DNA of 64,000 nucleotides from Lethocerus indicus (taxonomy: Eukaryota; Arthropoda; Insecta; Hemiptera; Belostomatidae): contig JACDQD010000006.1 of NCBI GenBank assembly GCA_019843655.1, positions 27,918,246 to 27,982,245 on the forward strand, in the 5' to 3' direction. How positions within the stretch are numbered: position 1 is the stretch's first letter; the number at the start of each line of letters is the position of its first letter. Of the stretch, positions 23,301 to 35,986 are shown piece after piece. A program made the position numbers and the translations under genes. Under the pieces are notes generated by a model. It had not been told where the DNA came from, did no database searches, and was given only the letters and a program-made list of their open reading frames with translations.

Positions 23301-25533
23301 TCGGAATTTTTAAATTGGGCCCCCGGCGGATCTCAGAATATGTTAAATATGCATGAACTGCTCAGATCAAATTTGAATGATATTAACATCGGCCTCTCCA
23401 GTCGGTCCGTCGGAAAGCACGACACGACCGCTTCTCTATTTCCAGTAGATCTGTTCATAATAGGTCACATTTAAATAACCGCGCCAAGATGTTGACTTAA
23501 GAAATCGTTGACTTCTTATTATCAAAATGTTTTCTCAACTGCAGGGGCGTAAAAGAAGACTACCGTATACAGCCAATAGTTGGAACTGTACATATTTTGG
23601 GTAAATATTTTTTTATTAATACTCATATATCGCAAATTCTTGAGACATTTACTAGACCGTTGTGATAAGAAATATGCTGAAAAAACAGAGGAAAATGAAT
23701 GAAATAAGTAATACCCAAAGAAGGAGTGTCTGATTCGTAAAAGAATACGCGCATTCCAGCCCCACGAAGTAGTTTTCTCCTTGTTCGAATGAGGTGGAGT
23801 TGGAAAGGGAATAAATATGAAAGTTGGCGACATGTTTAAGATTTAGGATTTAAGTGTGCGGGGATAAAAGCTCGGTGAAACTCCTTTGGTAGGAAGTGAG
23901 AGGCGGAAGAAGCGTAAAGGCAATAAACAAATGTGAGAAGCTAGAGAAGATGTGGAGGTATATAAAGAGAGGTTCGGCCCCGGAGCTTTGTCCTATTACG
24001 TGTGCTAGATAAGGGCCCCCTACGTGAGACGAGCCCTTATGATTTCGACAACAGGGCCGCCGCACCTGCATCTTACTAGTACAGAAACTAACCTCGGGTA
24101 GGAAACCGGTTCGAATTTAATCTTAAAATTAAATCGCCCGCATAAAATAATCCTCATGTGACTAGACAATTAAGAGTTATATGGCGGTTAAATAGGCTAG
24201 AACCCGCTGCGATTCAGGATAATATATATATGCTAGTCCCCCTTTCGATAAAATTAAGGGAACGATAACATCCATATCTGGGAACTTCTGCTTCGTAATC
24301 TTTAAGAAATAAAATTTATGGTCAAAGAAATCATTGTTTTAACGATTCATTCTCATCAAGAACTTATTTGGCTTTATCTGTTTGTTCCGGTTTCACGCTA
24401 TGTATTTTGTATTTATTAAAAGGTTTATTATACGGTTTTCTTAGTCTACCAAATGCATGATATCTTGTTCTGCAAAGGGCGGTACAATTTCTCATATGCA
24501 CCTGTTATACACATTTGGTGATTGAAGTTTGCTACTATTTACTTTTACAAAATATAGAGAAAAGACCGATTCTGGCTTCAGAGCTCACTGTCTTGTTGGT
24601 GTCGAGACGCCCATCATATTGATTTAGTATAGCCCCTCCAATTTAATCCTCATTTTAATCCGCTTTACCATTAATGGATGTTGAGGCCCAAAAGCATTAA
24701 CGCCGGCACTCCCAGGAATTACATATATTTATCACGTAAAGTCTACCGAGTCCATTAGCTTCCATCCTACCTTATTTGTATTAAATTATGAATTTATTGT
24801 ACAATACAGTACATTTATAATGGTTCAGTGTATTTATTCATATTGTCAACCCATCAAGATTCAGGATAGCTAACATTCAGAACTAAACATTAATATGACA
24901 TTATAAATGTTTTATCGGCCTAATATTAATTTTCCTAATATTAAGTTAAGTAATACACTGAGAATCGTACTTTATTCTGTTGTTGATAATAACAAGGGCT
25001 TAATTTCCGCTATTCGGCCACCCCCCCCTATTTTTCCATCCTCGAATAAAACTCTGATTCAATAAGTGGGTTCTTAGTGTCGCTCTTCCCTTTACGGTTT
25101 CCAGAAGAGAAATACAATTCGCGTTACAGGCGAGTTAATTTAGTTGGGCTTGAATTTTAGGTCGGATTCAGTGAGGCGGCTTAACGGCCTTTGATCGGCG
25201 TACAACTTTTGTAGTTTTAATATCCGGCCCACGCATCATTACTTTAATACGAACCTGAGTTTCGTCTGGAACAGTAGATCAGTAATGTTACAAAGGGTTA
25301 ATTAACATTGCAATATTGGAATTTATCGGACTGAGCGTTATTTACATGAGTATTATGTACTGTTCAGGCATACGTAATATCTTCCTTGCTACTTGTATTT
25401 TTCCGAGTTAACAAAAATAATTTATATATCAATGATTTTTCAGTATATTACAGCGTACACGTATTCCGGAGGCATGTAGGATCAGTAATATTTTGTTTCG
25501 CTTTTAATTATTTTATTGTAGTTTTCACTTTCC
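20346..25533. other. Non-coding intronic sequence, nothing coding recognised
   Basis: Contains a 12-C run at 21521-21532 and an 8-C run at 25021-25028. Opposed open frames at 21753-22041 read in both directions and end near a GTAAGTAG motif at 21945, but no acceptor of quality precedes them. The stretch 24300-25000 is strongly AT-rich. No gene, RNA or intact mobile element recognised. Confidence 0.4.
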
Positions 25534-25646
25534 TCTGTCTCCTCTCTCCGGTTTGGTGTTTCGCTAGACCGGTTTCGGCTGGTCACCACTAGAACTAATA
25601 CACCTCATCTACGATCACTACCGAGACACAAACGAGACTACAAAAC
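25534..25646. mobile_element. Degenerate foldback copy abutting copy B
   Basis: CTGTCTCCTCTCTCCGG followed by TTTGGTGTTTCGCTAGACCG and GTTTCGGCTGGTCACC matches the end core of the foldback family. The right limit, ACGAGACTACAAAAC, resembles the long end of copy D (GCAGACTACAAAACAGG). It therefore looks like a decayed short element into whose edge copy B later inserted. Confidence 0.45.
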
Positions 25647-26273
25647 CAATTATTTTATTTTAACATACCTGTTTTTTGGTCTGCGAGGGGTTGGAATACC
25701 GTAGATTTCGTGTGTTTCTGTCCCCTCTCGCTGGTTTGGCCTTTTGCTAGACCGGTTTCGGCTGCTCGCCATCTTCAGTAGCGGTGTTAGTCACTTCTGG
25801 CACTTTGGATGTTTTTCGGGTATCCTCACTGCACTGTCACTGTCACTTGCAATGAGGATGGCGAGCAGCCGAAACCGGTCTACCACAAGGCCAAACAAGC
25901 GAGAGGAAACGAAATCTACGGTAAAATATTTTTTTAAATAATACATTAAAATAATACCTTTAATAATCATCTACTAAGGTCAGTTGTAATATATTTTAAT
26001 ATCTGAGTTATTTTTAACACTATTAAAACGCGTAATGCATTCAGTTTAATGCGTTACTAGTTTCAATGGTACGGCGCACCTAATACTAGCCCGCAACAAA
26101 GGTATGTCTTACATTTTAGTATTAGCGCCTTACAGTACAAGTGACATTGAGAGTGAGTGCCAGAAGTGACTAACACCGCTACTGAAGATGGCGAGCAGCC
26201 GAAACCGGTCTAGCAAAAGACCAAACCAGCGAGAGGAGACAGATACACGCGAAATCTACGGCAATTATTTTAT
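25647..26273. mobile_element. Foldback element copy B with a perfect 12-bp target duplication
   Basis: The element is 25659-26261. CAATTATTTTAT occurs immediately outside both ends (25647-25658 and 26262-26273), a perfect 12-bp direct repeat. The left end starts TTTAACATACCTG; the right end finishes CGAAATCTACGG. Layout is long end, a spacer with GGTGTTAGTC and CACTGTCACTGTCAC, an inverted end (about 25855-25922), the internal module (about 25923-26140) containing ACGCGTAATGCATTC and GGCGCACCTAATACTAGCCC, then the terminal inverted end (about 26180-26261). Copy A has the same plan in reverse order. It has no open frame that could be a transposase. Confidence 0.8.
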
Positions 26274-26966
26274 GTTCTGAGATAATTACTGTACTCATTT
26301 GCAACGCGACGGGCCACACAAATTATGGAATAATTACGGAACGGTTATAATTAAATTTTACGATTAATCGGTTATAAGTATCAGTTTTTAATATCGCAAA
26401 TTGTATTTAGGGACGTTGCCGACATAGTCCCAGAATAAATACGTACGGCGGAATTTTCGTATTAATTTTCCCGATCTTGGCAGTGGATAATTCGGTGGAA
26501 ATATCGCACTGGTTGTGCCCTCCTCGGGCCTAATATTAAATTGCGATAGGTGCCCGTGTGCCCGCCCGCCCGCAGACCTGCTCTTATGCGTCAGTCAGAT
26601 ATTTTTAGGCCTACATTTTAATAACGTTGGGCGCCCTGTCGCCAACCATGTTGATGTTAATAAAGGTTTCACAATTTTACCTTCAATTAATATTGAAATT
26701 CCAAACGTGCCGTTGTTTACGTAGGCATTTTTTGGCTCCAGTATTCGTGCAATTTGCTTTTTTAAAAAGGCCCCCCGGAAATTCGCCTTCAGAGTCATTT
26801 TCGCTTTCTGGCATTCAGTTTGGAATGTAACGTAACCAACATATGAATCGTTTTTAGGGACAGGCGTGTTTTAGGACATAACGAGTTTTAAGCAGTTTCA
26901 CTGATGATTCTGATTCCCTTTGCATGTGCTATCATTGTTTTATCCGGCGATATAATTTTTTTGACC
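26274..26966. other. Non-coding spacer, nothing recognised
   Basis: Separates foldback copy B from the solo internal module. Overlapping short frames at 26515-26830 on both strands are unrecognised. Confidence 0.4.
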
Positions 26967-27074
26967 CCTTTAATAATCATCTACTAAGGTCAGTTGTAAT
27001 ATATTTTAATATCTGAGTTATTTTTAAAACTATTAAAACGCGTAATGCATTCAATTTAATGCGCTACTAGTTTC
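26967..27074 (+). repeat. Solo copy of the foldback internal module
   Basis: These 108 bases match 25957-26064 inside foldback copy B with only three differences, but neither inverted end is present and the flanks are unrelated. It indicates a recent copy of just the internal module, by local duplication, gene conversion or independent mobility. Confidence 0.9.
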
Positions 27075-28619
27075 GTTTTGCGATTCTTCTCTGGCGTTCT
27101 GCGAGTTTTAGGAATATCACCCGTTTATTCCTTTCTTTATACAGGGAAAACCGTTTAAGAACGTGTTGCTATCGCGGAAATATCCGAAGATTTTGGTTGA
27201 TTCATCAGTAACATGTATATGCTATATATGTCCGATGAACTCTTTTTGTTCTAAAGATTCGCAGGAAGAATCCGACAGCATGAGTTCCACGAACGTCAGA
27301 GTAATTTATCGCGAAGAATATGCAGGATAGCACCTTCTCAGCCATTGTCTCAAGGTCGACGATCATTGGACAATTTCTAATGGAGTCTATAATACGAGAT
27401 AACTATAATTTAATCGCGGATTTAAAATTTCAAACTATCGTAGAGTGGAAAATCTGGTCGCCCTACTGTTTTGTTTCCCGGTATCTGAAATGATCGGGCT
27501 TAGCGCGCGAAAGCCCCGGGCTGGATTTGTCGGTAGCGAAGACGCCGTGTGCTCAAGAGGCCCAGATAAGGGCCCAGATTCTTCGAAAGACGAATCCGGT
27601 CCGGATTTGTTTTTAATGACTTCATTAGCGAAGCCGAGAGGTACCGAGCCGGGGAGGACCGGGAGCTGGTGCCACTTCATCGACAATAAACGACCATCGA
27701 GGAGTCGTCGATCTGAACATCCTTCGAAATAATGGAACTCGGACGCGAATATAAAATAATTACGCATCTCATTGAGAATATCTTGAGGCCAGGCGTTGAA
27801 GTGTGTAAAAATCGCAATTCGGAAGTAAACATCAAAATATTATTACTCTTTATGCACCGATGTACATGAAGATTATATTAGAAGTTTGTTTTTCGTGATT
27901 TCTTACGGCAGTAAATAAATTAATTTACCAAGTCTAAAGCCAAATATGAAATAATATTGTGACAACGAAAACTATCAACATACTACATTTCTTTTATATT
28001 TCTATCGGCCAAATTTGTGGCGACCGCGTAGTCTCATTGGAATCTTGAAACAAGAATCTAAAACTGTAGGGACCATATCGGAAGGTCTGCATCCCCGAAG
28101 GAAGGAGGTCAATATGGCGGAGAGCTAAAAAGGAAAAAAGGAATAGCGGCTACTTGTGTCTTGGAGAGAGTCAACAGACGTACACAAAGTCGGCTAAACA
28201 AATAATCCTCTTCCTGTCTTTAATGCGCTCTCCCGGCGTCTCGACCAGTTCCGCATTGCTACGAGAGCGTTCGACCGCAGATCACTTTGTCCAATCACTT
28301 TATTAACCCTAACATTACGAAATTGAACTTCGGACGTTCGGTACTGATGTTTCAATTTACAACCTCTTGCTTAAGATATGACCACTGTTACATATGAAAT
28401 ACACTTCTTCCGATGAAGGAAAACTACATATATATCCAATATATTCTTGCGCCAAGGCACCGACGCGTACCTCTCGTCGCCCCACAAACACTTTAAACTT
28501 ATGACATCTATTGCTAGTACACGGGCGGATTAAACAGCAGAGAATGTTATTTTATAGAGCTCAGGTATCGTTTCGATAAATAAACGCGACGCTGCAACGA
28601 AAATGGTCCCGATTGGGGA
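27075..28619. other. Non-coding intronic sequence, nothing coding recognised
   Basis: At 27435-27767 both strands carry open frames of about 100 codons across a GC-rich patch with small inverted repeats (for example AATCCG-GTC-CGGATT at 27593-27607). No family is recognised and this is more likely composition than coding. Confidence 0.35.
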
Positions 28620-28770
28620 GGGGGGGGGGGCCGTGGGATGATTGAGGACCGAGGACTTGCAGGAAATGGAAGTTTCGCCAATCGGGCAAATGGCCCAAGA
28701 AAAGCTCACTCCGGCTGCTCCATTGTCCGGAAACTGAGGGCTGGAGGGAGAGGGGGGGGGAGGGTGAGGG
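28620..28770. repeat. Two G-homopolymer tracts in a purine-rich block
   Basis: Eleven G at 28620-28630 and nine G at 28752-28760, the second inside a GGAGGGAGA-rich block up to 28770. Such tracts can form G-quadruplexes in DNA or, on this strand, in the nascent RNA. Confidence 0.8.
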
Positions 28771-31700
28771 ACCAAATGAAACGAGAGTGGAAGAGATTTG
28801 GGCCGATTTCAAGATGGACGCCATCGAGCTGTTGCTTGAACGTGTTGTTGAGTAACCATCTTAAATAATTTTTAAAAATTAGCCATATCAGCTAGCTATT
28901 TTCTAGGGCAAATACGATAGGTAAAATCGCCTACTTCGCTAATAAACGGCAGAATTTTCTTCAATATATAATATATACACTTAATCCAACTACTATTGTA
29001 CTTCAGTCAATATAATATTTTCAAAAACCCAGTTATAATATTACTCCTGCGGTTTTGAAGAGATTTCACTCATGGAAATTTCGAGTTCCTTATAAAATAA
29101 GACAAGAAAATAAACTAAATAAAATAATTTATAATCCTAAGAACAAAAAATTATAACAAAAACACTGTAGTAGCAGGATTAATCAACGGCTCGATTATGG
29201 TTTTTGTTTGTTTTTTCGACATTAGCCAGCCAAATTGTAATGAATCGGTAAATAGCGGATATAGAACTTTATTTTAAACCACATTCACATACACACACAC
29301 TGACAGAGTTTGTTAACGACCATCCTTTATCCTACTGCAAAGCGGACACAAAAGGAACAACCACAAAGTAATAAAACACTTAAATCCATACCGGGGTCAA
29401 TGTAAACGGTCCGAATGTAATAAGGAGCGCCCTCGTTAAGAGAGGTAAACCTGTGCGAGCCCCGAAGGCTCAAATGGGGCGCAAAGCGGGACTTTTGAGC
29501 AACAAAAAAATGCTTTGATAACGTGGGTCGGCCGGTTGAAGCAGTTCATAGAGTTCTATTATGCGGAAACAGAGGAGTGGGGGCGTTGGGGTGGGGGTGG
29601 GGAGTCCGCGTAATCGCCCTGGGCCGGCCACGAACTGCCCCCGAATTCATTGTCAAACTTTTTCGATAAATCGGCCGATGCGATAGGTTAGCCGGGCGCT
29701 GATTTAATTAGAACCGGGCCCCGAAACCAAACCGGCCCGAGAGGGAATTGGTGCCGGAAAGGAGGCCCCGCCACACACACACACACCAACAACAACTACA
29801 CCAATCCGGCAAGTACACGTACCGGTCACCACTCTACACGCCTAGCGGTTATAATTCGACGAAAAATTGTTCATAACCCGACTTTATACCGACTATATCC
29901 CAGTTTGATTAGCCCAACTTTCAAATGGCGATGGTTTACTATTCCTTTGCCTGTCAACACCGGTTATCACATAATCCTCGCTATACTCCCGGCGAATCGT
30001 CCTGAGTACACTGTTCCTGCATGGAAGCCTGCATGTCTTCATAACGACGTATCAATATTTGATCTATTTGGCATTCGATGTGAGCATTTAAGGCGTGAGT
30101 ACAGTATTATATACTTCCTGTTGCCAAAATATAATTTGATGACCGCTGAGAAAGCTCCTCTCCGGGTTAAACACAAAATTCTTTCGGAGGAAATTCGTCC
30201 TATTATTACAATAGTAAATTTTTGATTATGTTAATCCCGATAACCATACGTTAATTCTCTTCTTCCCTGTTTATTTAAAATACGCTCCAATGCTGTAAGT
30301 GTAACAGTACGATATAAAGTAAACGAAAACTAATAAAGTGCGACAATATATATTCGAGGCTGGACAACAGTTGCAATAACAATTGCGCCATATGCAATAA
30401 CTTTATTCAACAGTCATTGTGTATTTTCCTGCAGGGTTCCGATAACGTTCTACTTGGCAAATTTTCAAACGTGCATCAATGACAGATGATAATTATCTGC
30501 TTTATAGTGCTGACGGCAAATGGATTAATTATTCGTATTTGATTTATTATGTTTTAATTTACCTTTCTTTCTTTCTTCAATTCTCTTCTCTATTTCTGTC
30601 TCCAATTTGAAATTTCATCAAAATAATGGTCTAGAACCCACTAGGATCTCTAGACCGATCCCACGGTGCCACGAATGATGTCAGAATACAAAGACACTGA
30701 AATATCGCGCTGAAATATTGAAAAAATGAATTTTATTTGTTGTACAAACTAATTACTGCAGGCCCTCGCAAAGACTCGCTTTGATAGAAATAAAAAAAGA
30801 CGTATAAGATGTGACGCCTAATCAATTTCTTTGTTGTTTTCCTCCAACAAGGAGTCAGATAACAATTTCGCGCTAAGAGATAAAAAGAGATCTGCCCCTT
30901 TTGGCCTCAGGTTGTTATTTACAGCTAAGGGGACGCTGCAGTGGAGTGGTGTGGGGTGGGGGGTTGGGGGGCATTTGCTGTGTAAAGCTCGGACGGCTAA
31001 TAAGGAATTTTCGTTTCGAGAGACATGCCGGCCCCCACCCATTGGCAGTGGAGTTATTATCCATTTTCGTAGATATTTTTGTCGCCCCGAGGTGCCGCCC
31101 AATTATCGTATTTTCTCGGCACTCCTTCGACAAGTAAAAGAATTATTTTCAAAAATGGTCTGCAGGAAGAGTCAGGCTCCGGAATATTTTTTTTTTTTTT
31201 AATTTAACGACGTTCTCTTTTCTTCAAGTGTCAAGTGATTTAATATAATTGGGAGGCATTCGCGTCCCTCTTCTTAGAATAATTTTTTCTCAACAATTGA
31301 CATTTACAATTAACTGTAAGTCGTTTTAAGAATCATATGCAAAACAATTCCCAATATTTTAGGGAGATATTTGGCATTGCTATCATATTGTACCATTTGT
31401 ACTGAAAACCATTTTACTTATTTAAGTAATTAATTAGAGTAATGCGAGGTGTACAGGGAAATCGATAGGACATTTAACCCTGTCCACAATTCGGAATTGC
31501 ATATTTGCGTATAGCCCACAATTCTCACCAATAAAAGGAGTGTTGAGGCATTCTTTACTGAGAGTGTAGGAGGGTCGGCCGATAGTAGGATTCGACTTGT
31601 TAGGAAGCCCCTTCATAGGTCCTACTTCTGCTGGCCGAGGCGCTAAAGGCCAATGTTTGAAGTTTTCTCAAGCTTCTCTAAGGGATAAAGTTGGTTTATC

Positions 31701-33380
31701 GAATAATAAAAAAAAAGGGCTGAAAAAAGGGGGGTTTCTCCGGTAGGAAATGCAATACCCCAGTCCTTTATTTCCTGCCAACCGGCTACGTGTTTCCGCC
31801 CCTACCCCGCCCCCCTTGTATTTTCTACCTTGCGAACAATATTTGTTTGGCGGGGGGCGGGGGGGGGCGGTGGGTCCCTGGAGCTACACAGAACAACTGC
31901 GAGTAAAATACAGGAACAATCTTTATTTTCTTCCCCACGCTCTATATATTATTATTATTCATTTCTGTAAATTTGTCTTCCCACACTGTTCATGTTCTCC
32001 GCCTAGACCAATGTATAACACCGCTAGTAGGTGTTTTTGGGTATGTAATTCGATGTTAAATAAAGATCTCAAGATCATTTTGCAATAAACAATACATTTC
32101 AATACAAAGTAAAAATACATCGATATAAACTTATGCCCTATGAATCTAGTATAGTTTCCTGTGCTAGTGATATATTTATTGGTAATTTTAAGGCAATTTT
32201 TGTAGTATCTGAACTGCGTGGTCGTAGTTTTGAATTCGGAACTGTCTTTTTATTTTACGATGGTTTATTTCGGTGTACTGACGCGCATAATCGTTCACCG
32301 CACTGACAAATAAAAAAAAGAACAACTTATTACTGAAAAGTTATTGAAGTTGAGCGATATTTTATGTATAAACAGTTACCTTTTGAAGTCGGTGCCTCCG
32401 TCGCCAACGCCGTCGGTATCAGCGGCGAGGGAGGGAAAAGCGGCTCACCTCGCGCGATTTTTCCGCCGAAAATTGGCTTCGTTTTTTCTTCTCCTCCGTC
32501 GTTCCCACTTCAGCCCAAATATTATGTACTCCATCTAGAATTTCCCGAAGCCACCGTCCGCCCCCCTGCTTTCAAAGTCCAACCATATTTACCGCTCTAT
32601 ATTTCGTCGAATTTTTTTTACATCTCATGATATGATGTTATGCTACTTAGATATATGCTTCGGCCGTGCCCTGTGTTCCCATTAATGTTTTATGGATGAA
32701 CTCTATTGAGTGTGTTATCATTAGTTTGTGTGGCTAACGTATGTACATTCGTTAATATATGATTGTGTATATTATAGGACGTGAACTTAGCCCCCTTAAT
32801 ATGTATATAATCCTGAACATATAATTTTATTTTTCCTTTGTGTCCTTCATTATTGCGATGAAAATCATATTTTTTTTTATAAAGAATATGCACGATCGGT
32901 CCGACATATTTCATTTCTGTCCCTTAGCGGACCCCATTTCAGTCCTTAATATTTCTTCCTTAAATATTCGGCGAACGTGCATAGAACGCGAAATAATCTA
33001 TCGAATTTCAGGAAAGGAACGAATTCAAAATTCGTTTTATTTGACGGCGCCATCAATCAGTTGTTACCGAGTGTATGTTGGGACGGTTTAAGTTTGAATT
33101 TGAAGAAGGCCCGACGCTATTGATGGTAGCTCGTTAGGGGCCGGCAGCCGATGACAATGGAGAGCATCTGCCGAGCCCCGAATTTATGTATGAGCCCCCT
33201 TCCGTCCGCGATAACGATATTTTCTCCAAGCCCTTTTTCTCCGCTCGATGTAGTCCCGTCAAACCGTCAAATAAAGCGACCTATAACAATTTGAATCCTT
33301 GTGGAGCGAGTATTATTTTGTTAATTTTAACCACGTGGGTGGATAGCTAAAATGACTCCAAAGAAAGTTTGGAATCTCCG
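28771..33380. other. Non-coding intronic sequence, nothing coding recognised
   Basis: AT-rich up to about 29270. Short (CA)n runs lie at about 29290-29301 and 29772-29786. A CCGG-rich patch at 29580-29770 contains TTTAATTAG and looks like a possible regulatory block. A (TTTC)n run is at 30562-30577, 14 T at 31187-31200, and nine G at 31859-31867. The 123-codon frame at 30831-31202 (+) ends in poly-Phe from the T run and overlaps two minus-strand frames; it is not supported. Confidence 0.4.
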
Positions 33381-33430
33381 CCCGCTAAACGCTTTCGGCT
33401 GCTCGCAATCTTCAGTAGCTACGTCATTAG
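33381..33430 (+). mobile_element. Foldback end fragment
   Basis: CGCTAAACGCTTTCGGCTGC followed by TCGCAATCTTCAGTAGC matches the CTAGACCGGTTTCGGCTGCT and CGCCATCTTCAGTAGC segments of the foldback ends. No second end or duplication is visible, so it is a truncated, aged fragment. Confidence 0.6.
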
Positions 33431-35949
33431 GAACTTTATTTCTGAAGTTCGTGTCCAATACAACAATTCAGATTTAATACCGCGCGAAAATTGTTGGAGG
33501 GGCAATTTATTGGGCCTCAATATGCGGACGGGTTCCTTCCAGTGTTCCGCTTTAACGGTTACTCCTTTTCTTTAATATCCCAGAACTTAGTTCCAGATGC
33601 ATGGGTGGCAAGTATTGGAATCTATGGGGTGTGTGGCTGGAATGGGTAGGCCCGTGTCGGTACACGGGTGTCGAACTGGTGACACGGTGCCATTCTGGGT
33701 ACCGTGGAGGATTCATCTTGCGGCAGATGTGCGCCAGATTGTCGGGGAATATACCGCCCTCTCCGATATGATTCCCAGTCGGCGAACATTCATCATTCGT
33801 ACAAGCCGCCTAACGCCTTAGACAATATCGAATTGGCGATGGATATTGAAGAATAACGCGGTTAACCCGCGTCCCGATATCCGCCCTACCCGCTTTCCGA
33901 GAATACACTGTATCAGTTTTGCAGTCGGACAGGCGTCTCTCCATCACCGTAGAATTCGGAATTCCTCTTCAATTACTCCTTATACAACTCAATACGACTG
34001 ATGAAATGTAAAATGAGAGCACGATCGAGATAAACAGTAATTGTAGGGGAATCAACTGGATGCATTTTTCTTCAGTTTCAAACTTAATTTAACGCGAGGA
34101 CGTAATTAACTTAAGTGTACTCATTGGACATAGTGTATGTCCCTTGGTATAGTGTAGCTTAGGCCGCGTTCCTCTGTAATAAAAGCCGTATACAATATTT
34201 TTCATCTCTAGCAGCGTAATGTTCTTCGCTGTCAATTGGTAACCAAACGGCGTGTCAGGAATGAGAAATGTTTGTTGCTCGTTTGTGGAGCGTGAGGCGC
34301 ACTTTTCGCGCATCGCCGTGTGTCTGCCGTTTCGGAATAATTTAATCGAAATACTCCGCAGAAAGCTTGGGAACAGTAGGGACTCAATTTCCGTGCTCGT
34401 GTCACGTTCGAGACGGAAGAATATTCGACACGATTTTCGATGCGTTATCTCTTCAGAAATTGTGATAGTGAACCGGTTTACGTGTTTTAAACGGTGAACT
34501 AAATTTTCGTTAATGAACGGAAGTCGGCGCCGGTCTATTTATCGACATATATATTCTTCCGGATATCAATTACATATCTTGAAGTGGTAAATGGCGGAAA
34601 GTCGAATTGTGTTTCGCGTTGCGGGCCCCCGTTTTGTAGGGGGGGGCAACCCCCTTTTCAATTTGAATGGTTAATTAATTCAGCTGTGCGCCTCCCCCAC
34701 TCCGCTCGTGAAATTATTCAACATGAACATTGTTAACCAAATTAAAATGTAGGCGGTCACTTCCTTCCTTTTTAAGGGTCCAGCGAGGACGTTTTACTTC
34801 GGGACACTCGCGGAATAATTAAAGCGAATGAAATAATTTACATTTATAACATGGCGCCTTGTTTCCACAATTTGAAGAGTAAACTCGCCCCAACTAATTA
34901 CGAATTTCATAAATTATTTTTGTATTTATAATGTGTTGAAAAAAAAATGGATGGTTCTATGTTTCAATCAAAGGCTAGTATTGTATCTTCAGTGCCAACG
35001 TTTTTCAACATTTTATTTGATTACATATATCATTAAAATAACGTAACCGTATTGCACTTCTACTTTGTTCGAAAAATGTTTTACTGTAAAATGTGAATTG
35101 TCCTAGAATTAGGTTCAGGTGCACACAATCTCTGCCTAGCTGTGTTGCGTAAGCTGACCCCAATCACAAAACATAATTTGCATATATATGGTTTTTAATC
35201 TCATCTACATCTCATTTCCCAATTTATACCCTTCCATAATTGGAAATTGCTTAGTGCATGAATATTGCTTCCTTTCACCAATAAGCCGGGTATGCGCGCC
35301 GGTGTTTGCTTCGATGAATAAATTTAATTTGTAATAATTTTTCTTTAATTAACCGGCCCGTCTACGCCTATGGTAGACAACAAGAGATCAGCACCACTGA
35401 TCATAACTCTAAACTTGGATTAGCTTCATATTCTCTCTCTCTCTCTTTCATTGGTATTAAAATGTCATTTATTTTTCCACTTTTATCAGCATATGTTTAT
35501 ACTCAATCAGAAAAGGCTCGGTTTTCCTAATACGCTTAAATTGATTTTTTATTAGGCGAAAATACAGCTTTTATAAGTTCCTCGATCGTATATGTATTAA
35601 AATTATTATTATATCTGTATTGTCACTCGGAGTATAGTATTTCTTTCCAATAATAAATTGATAGATAATGTTTATAGAAGAAATTTGTAATACTGTGGGA
35701 TTACGCGATCCTACCGGAAGTTAGTGATAATTCTGGACAAGGTGAAATTGGTTCTCATTTAAGAGAAAAATCCTTTGGGCGCTAGTATTTATTTTATCCC
35801 GGCCTACCCCATAAGTCCCTTTCTTCCCCTTTGCCGTGGGCGTAGTTGGACAGTCGTCTGTACTCGTTCTAGTTCCAGTCAGCGGTAAACATTTCCAAAC
35901 TAAAGCGCCGTGCATCTATTGCAGTGCATACCTGGCCGAAATTATAAAG
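33431..35949. other. Non-coding intronic sequence, nothing coding recognised
   Basis: Small unrecognised open frames at 33597-33821 and 34089-34497, an 8-G run at 34639-34646, and a (TC)n tract at 35432-35447. No gene or RNA recognised. Confidence 0.4.
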
Positions 35950-35986
35950 CGCCCCCATTATGGCCTTAGTAGGCGTAATGGGGGCG
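35950..35986. other. Perfect 11-bp GC-rich hairpin
   Basis: CGCCCCCATTA (35950-35960) and TAATGGGGGCG (35976-35986) pair perfectly around a 15-nt loop. It is followed by a G-rich strand (about 36030-36065). It could be an RNA structural element, a dimer site or a relic of a small inverted-repeat transposon. Confidence 0.6.

Noticed and set aside
27435..27767. Opposed frames of about 100 codons on both strands
   Set aside because: Explained by GC-rich composition with local inverted repeats; neither product resembles a known protein.
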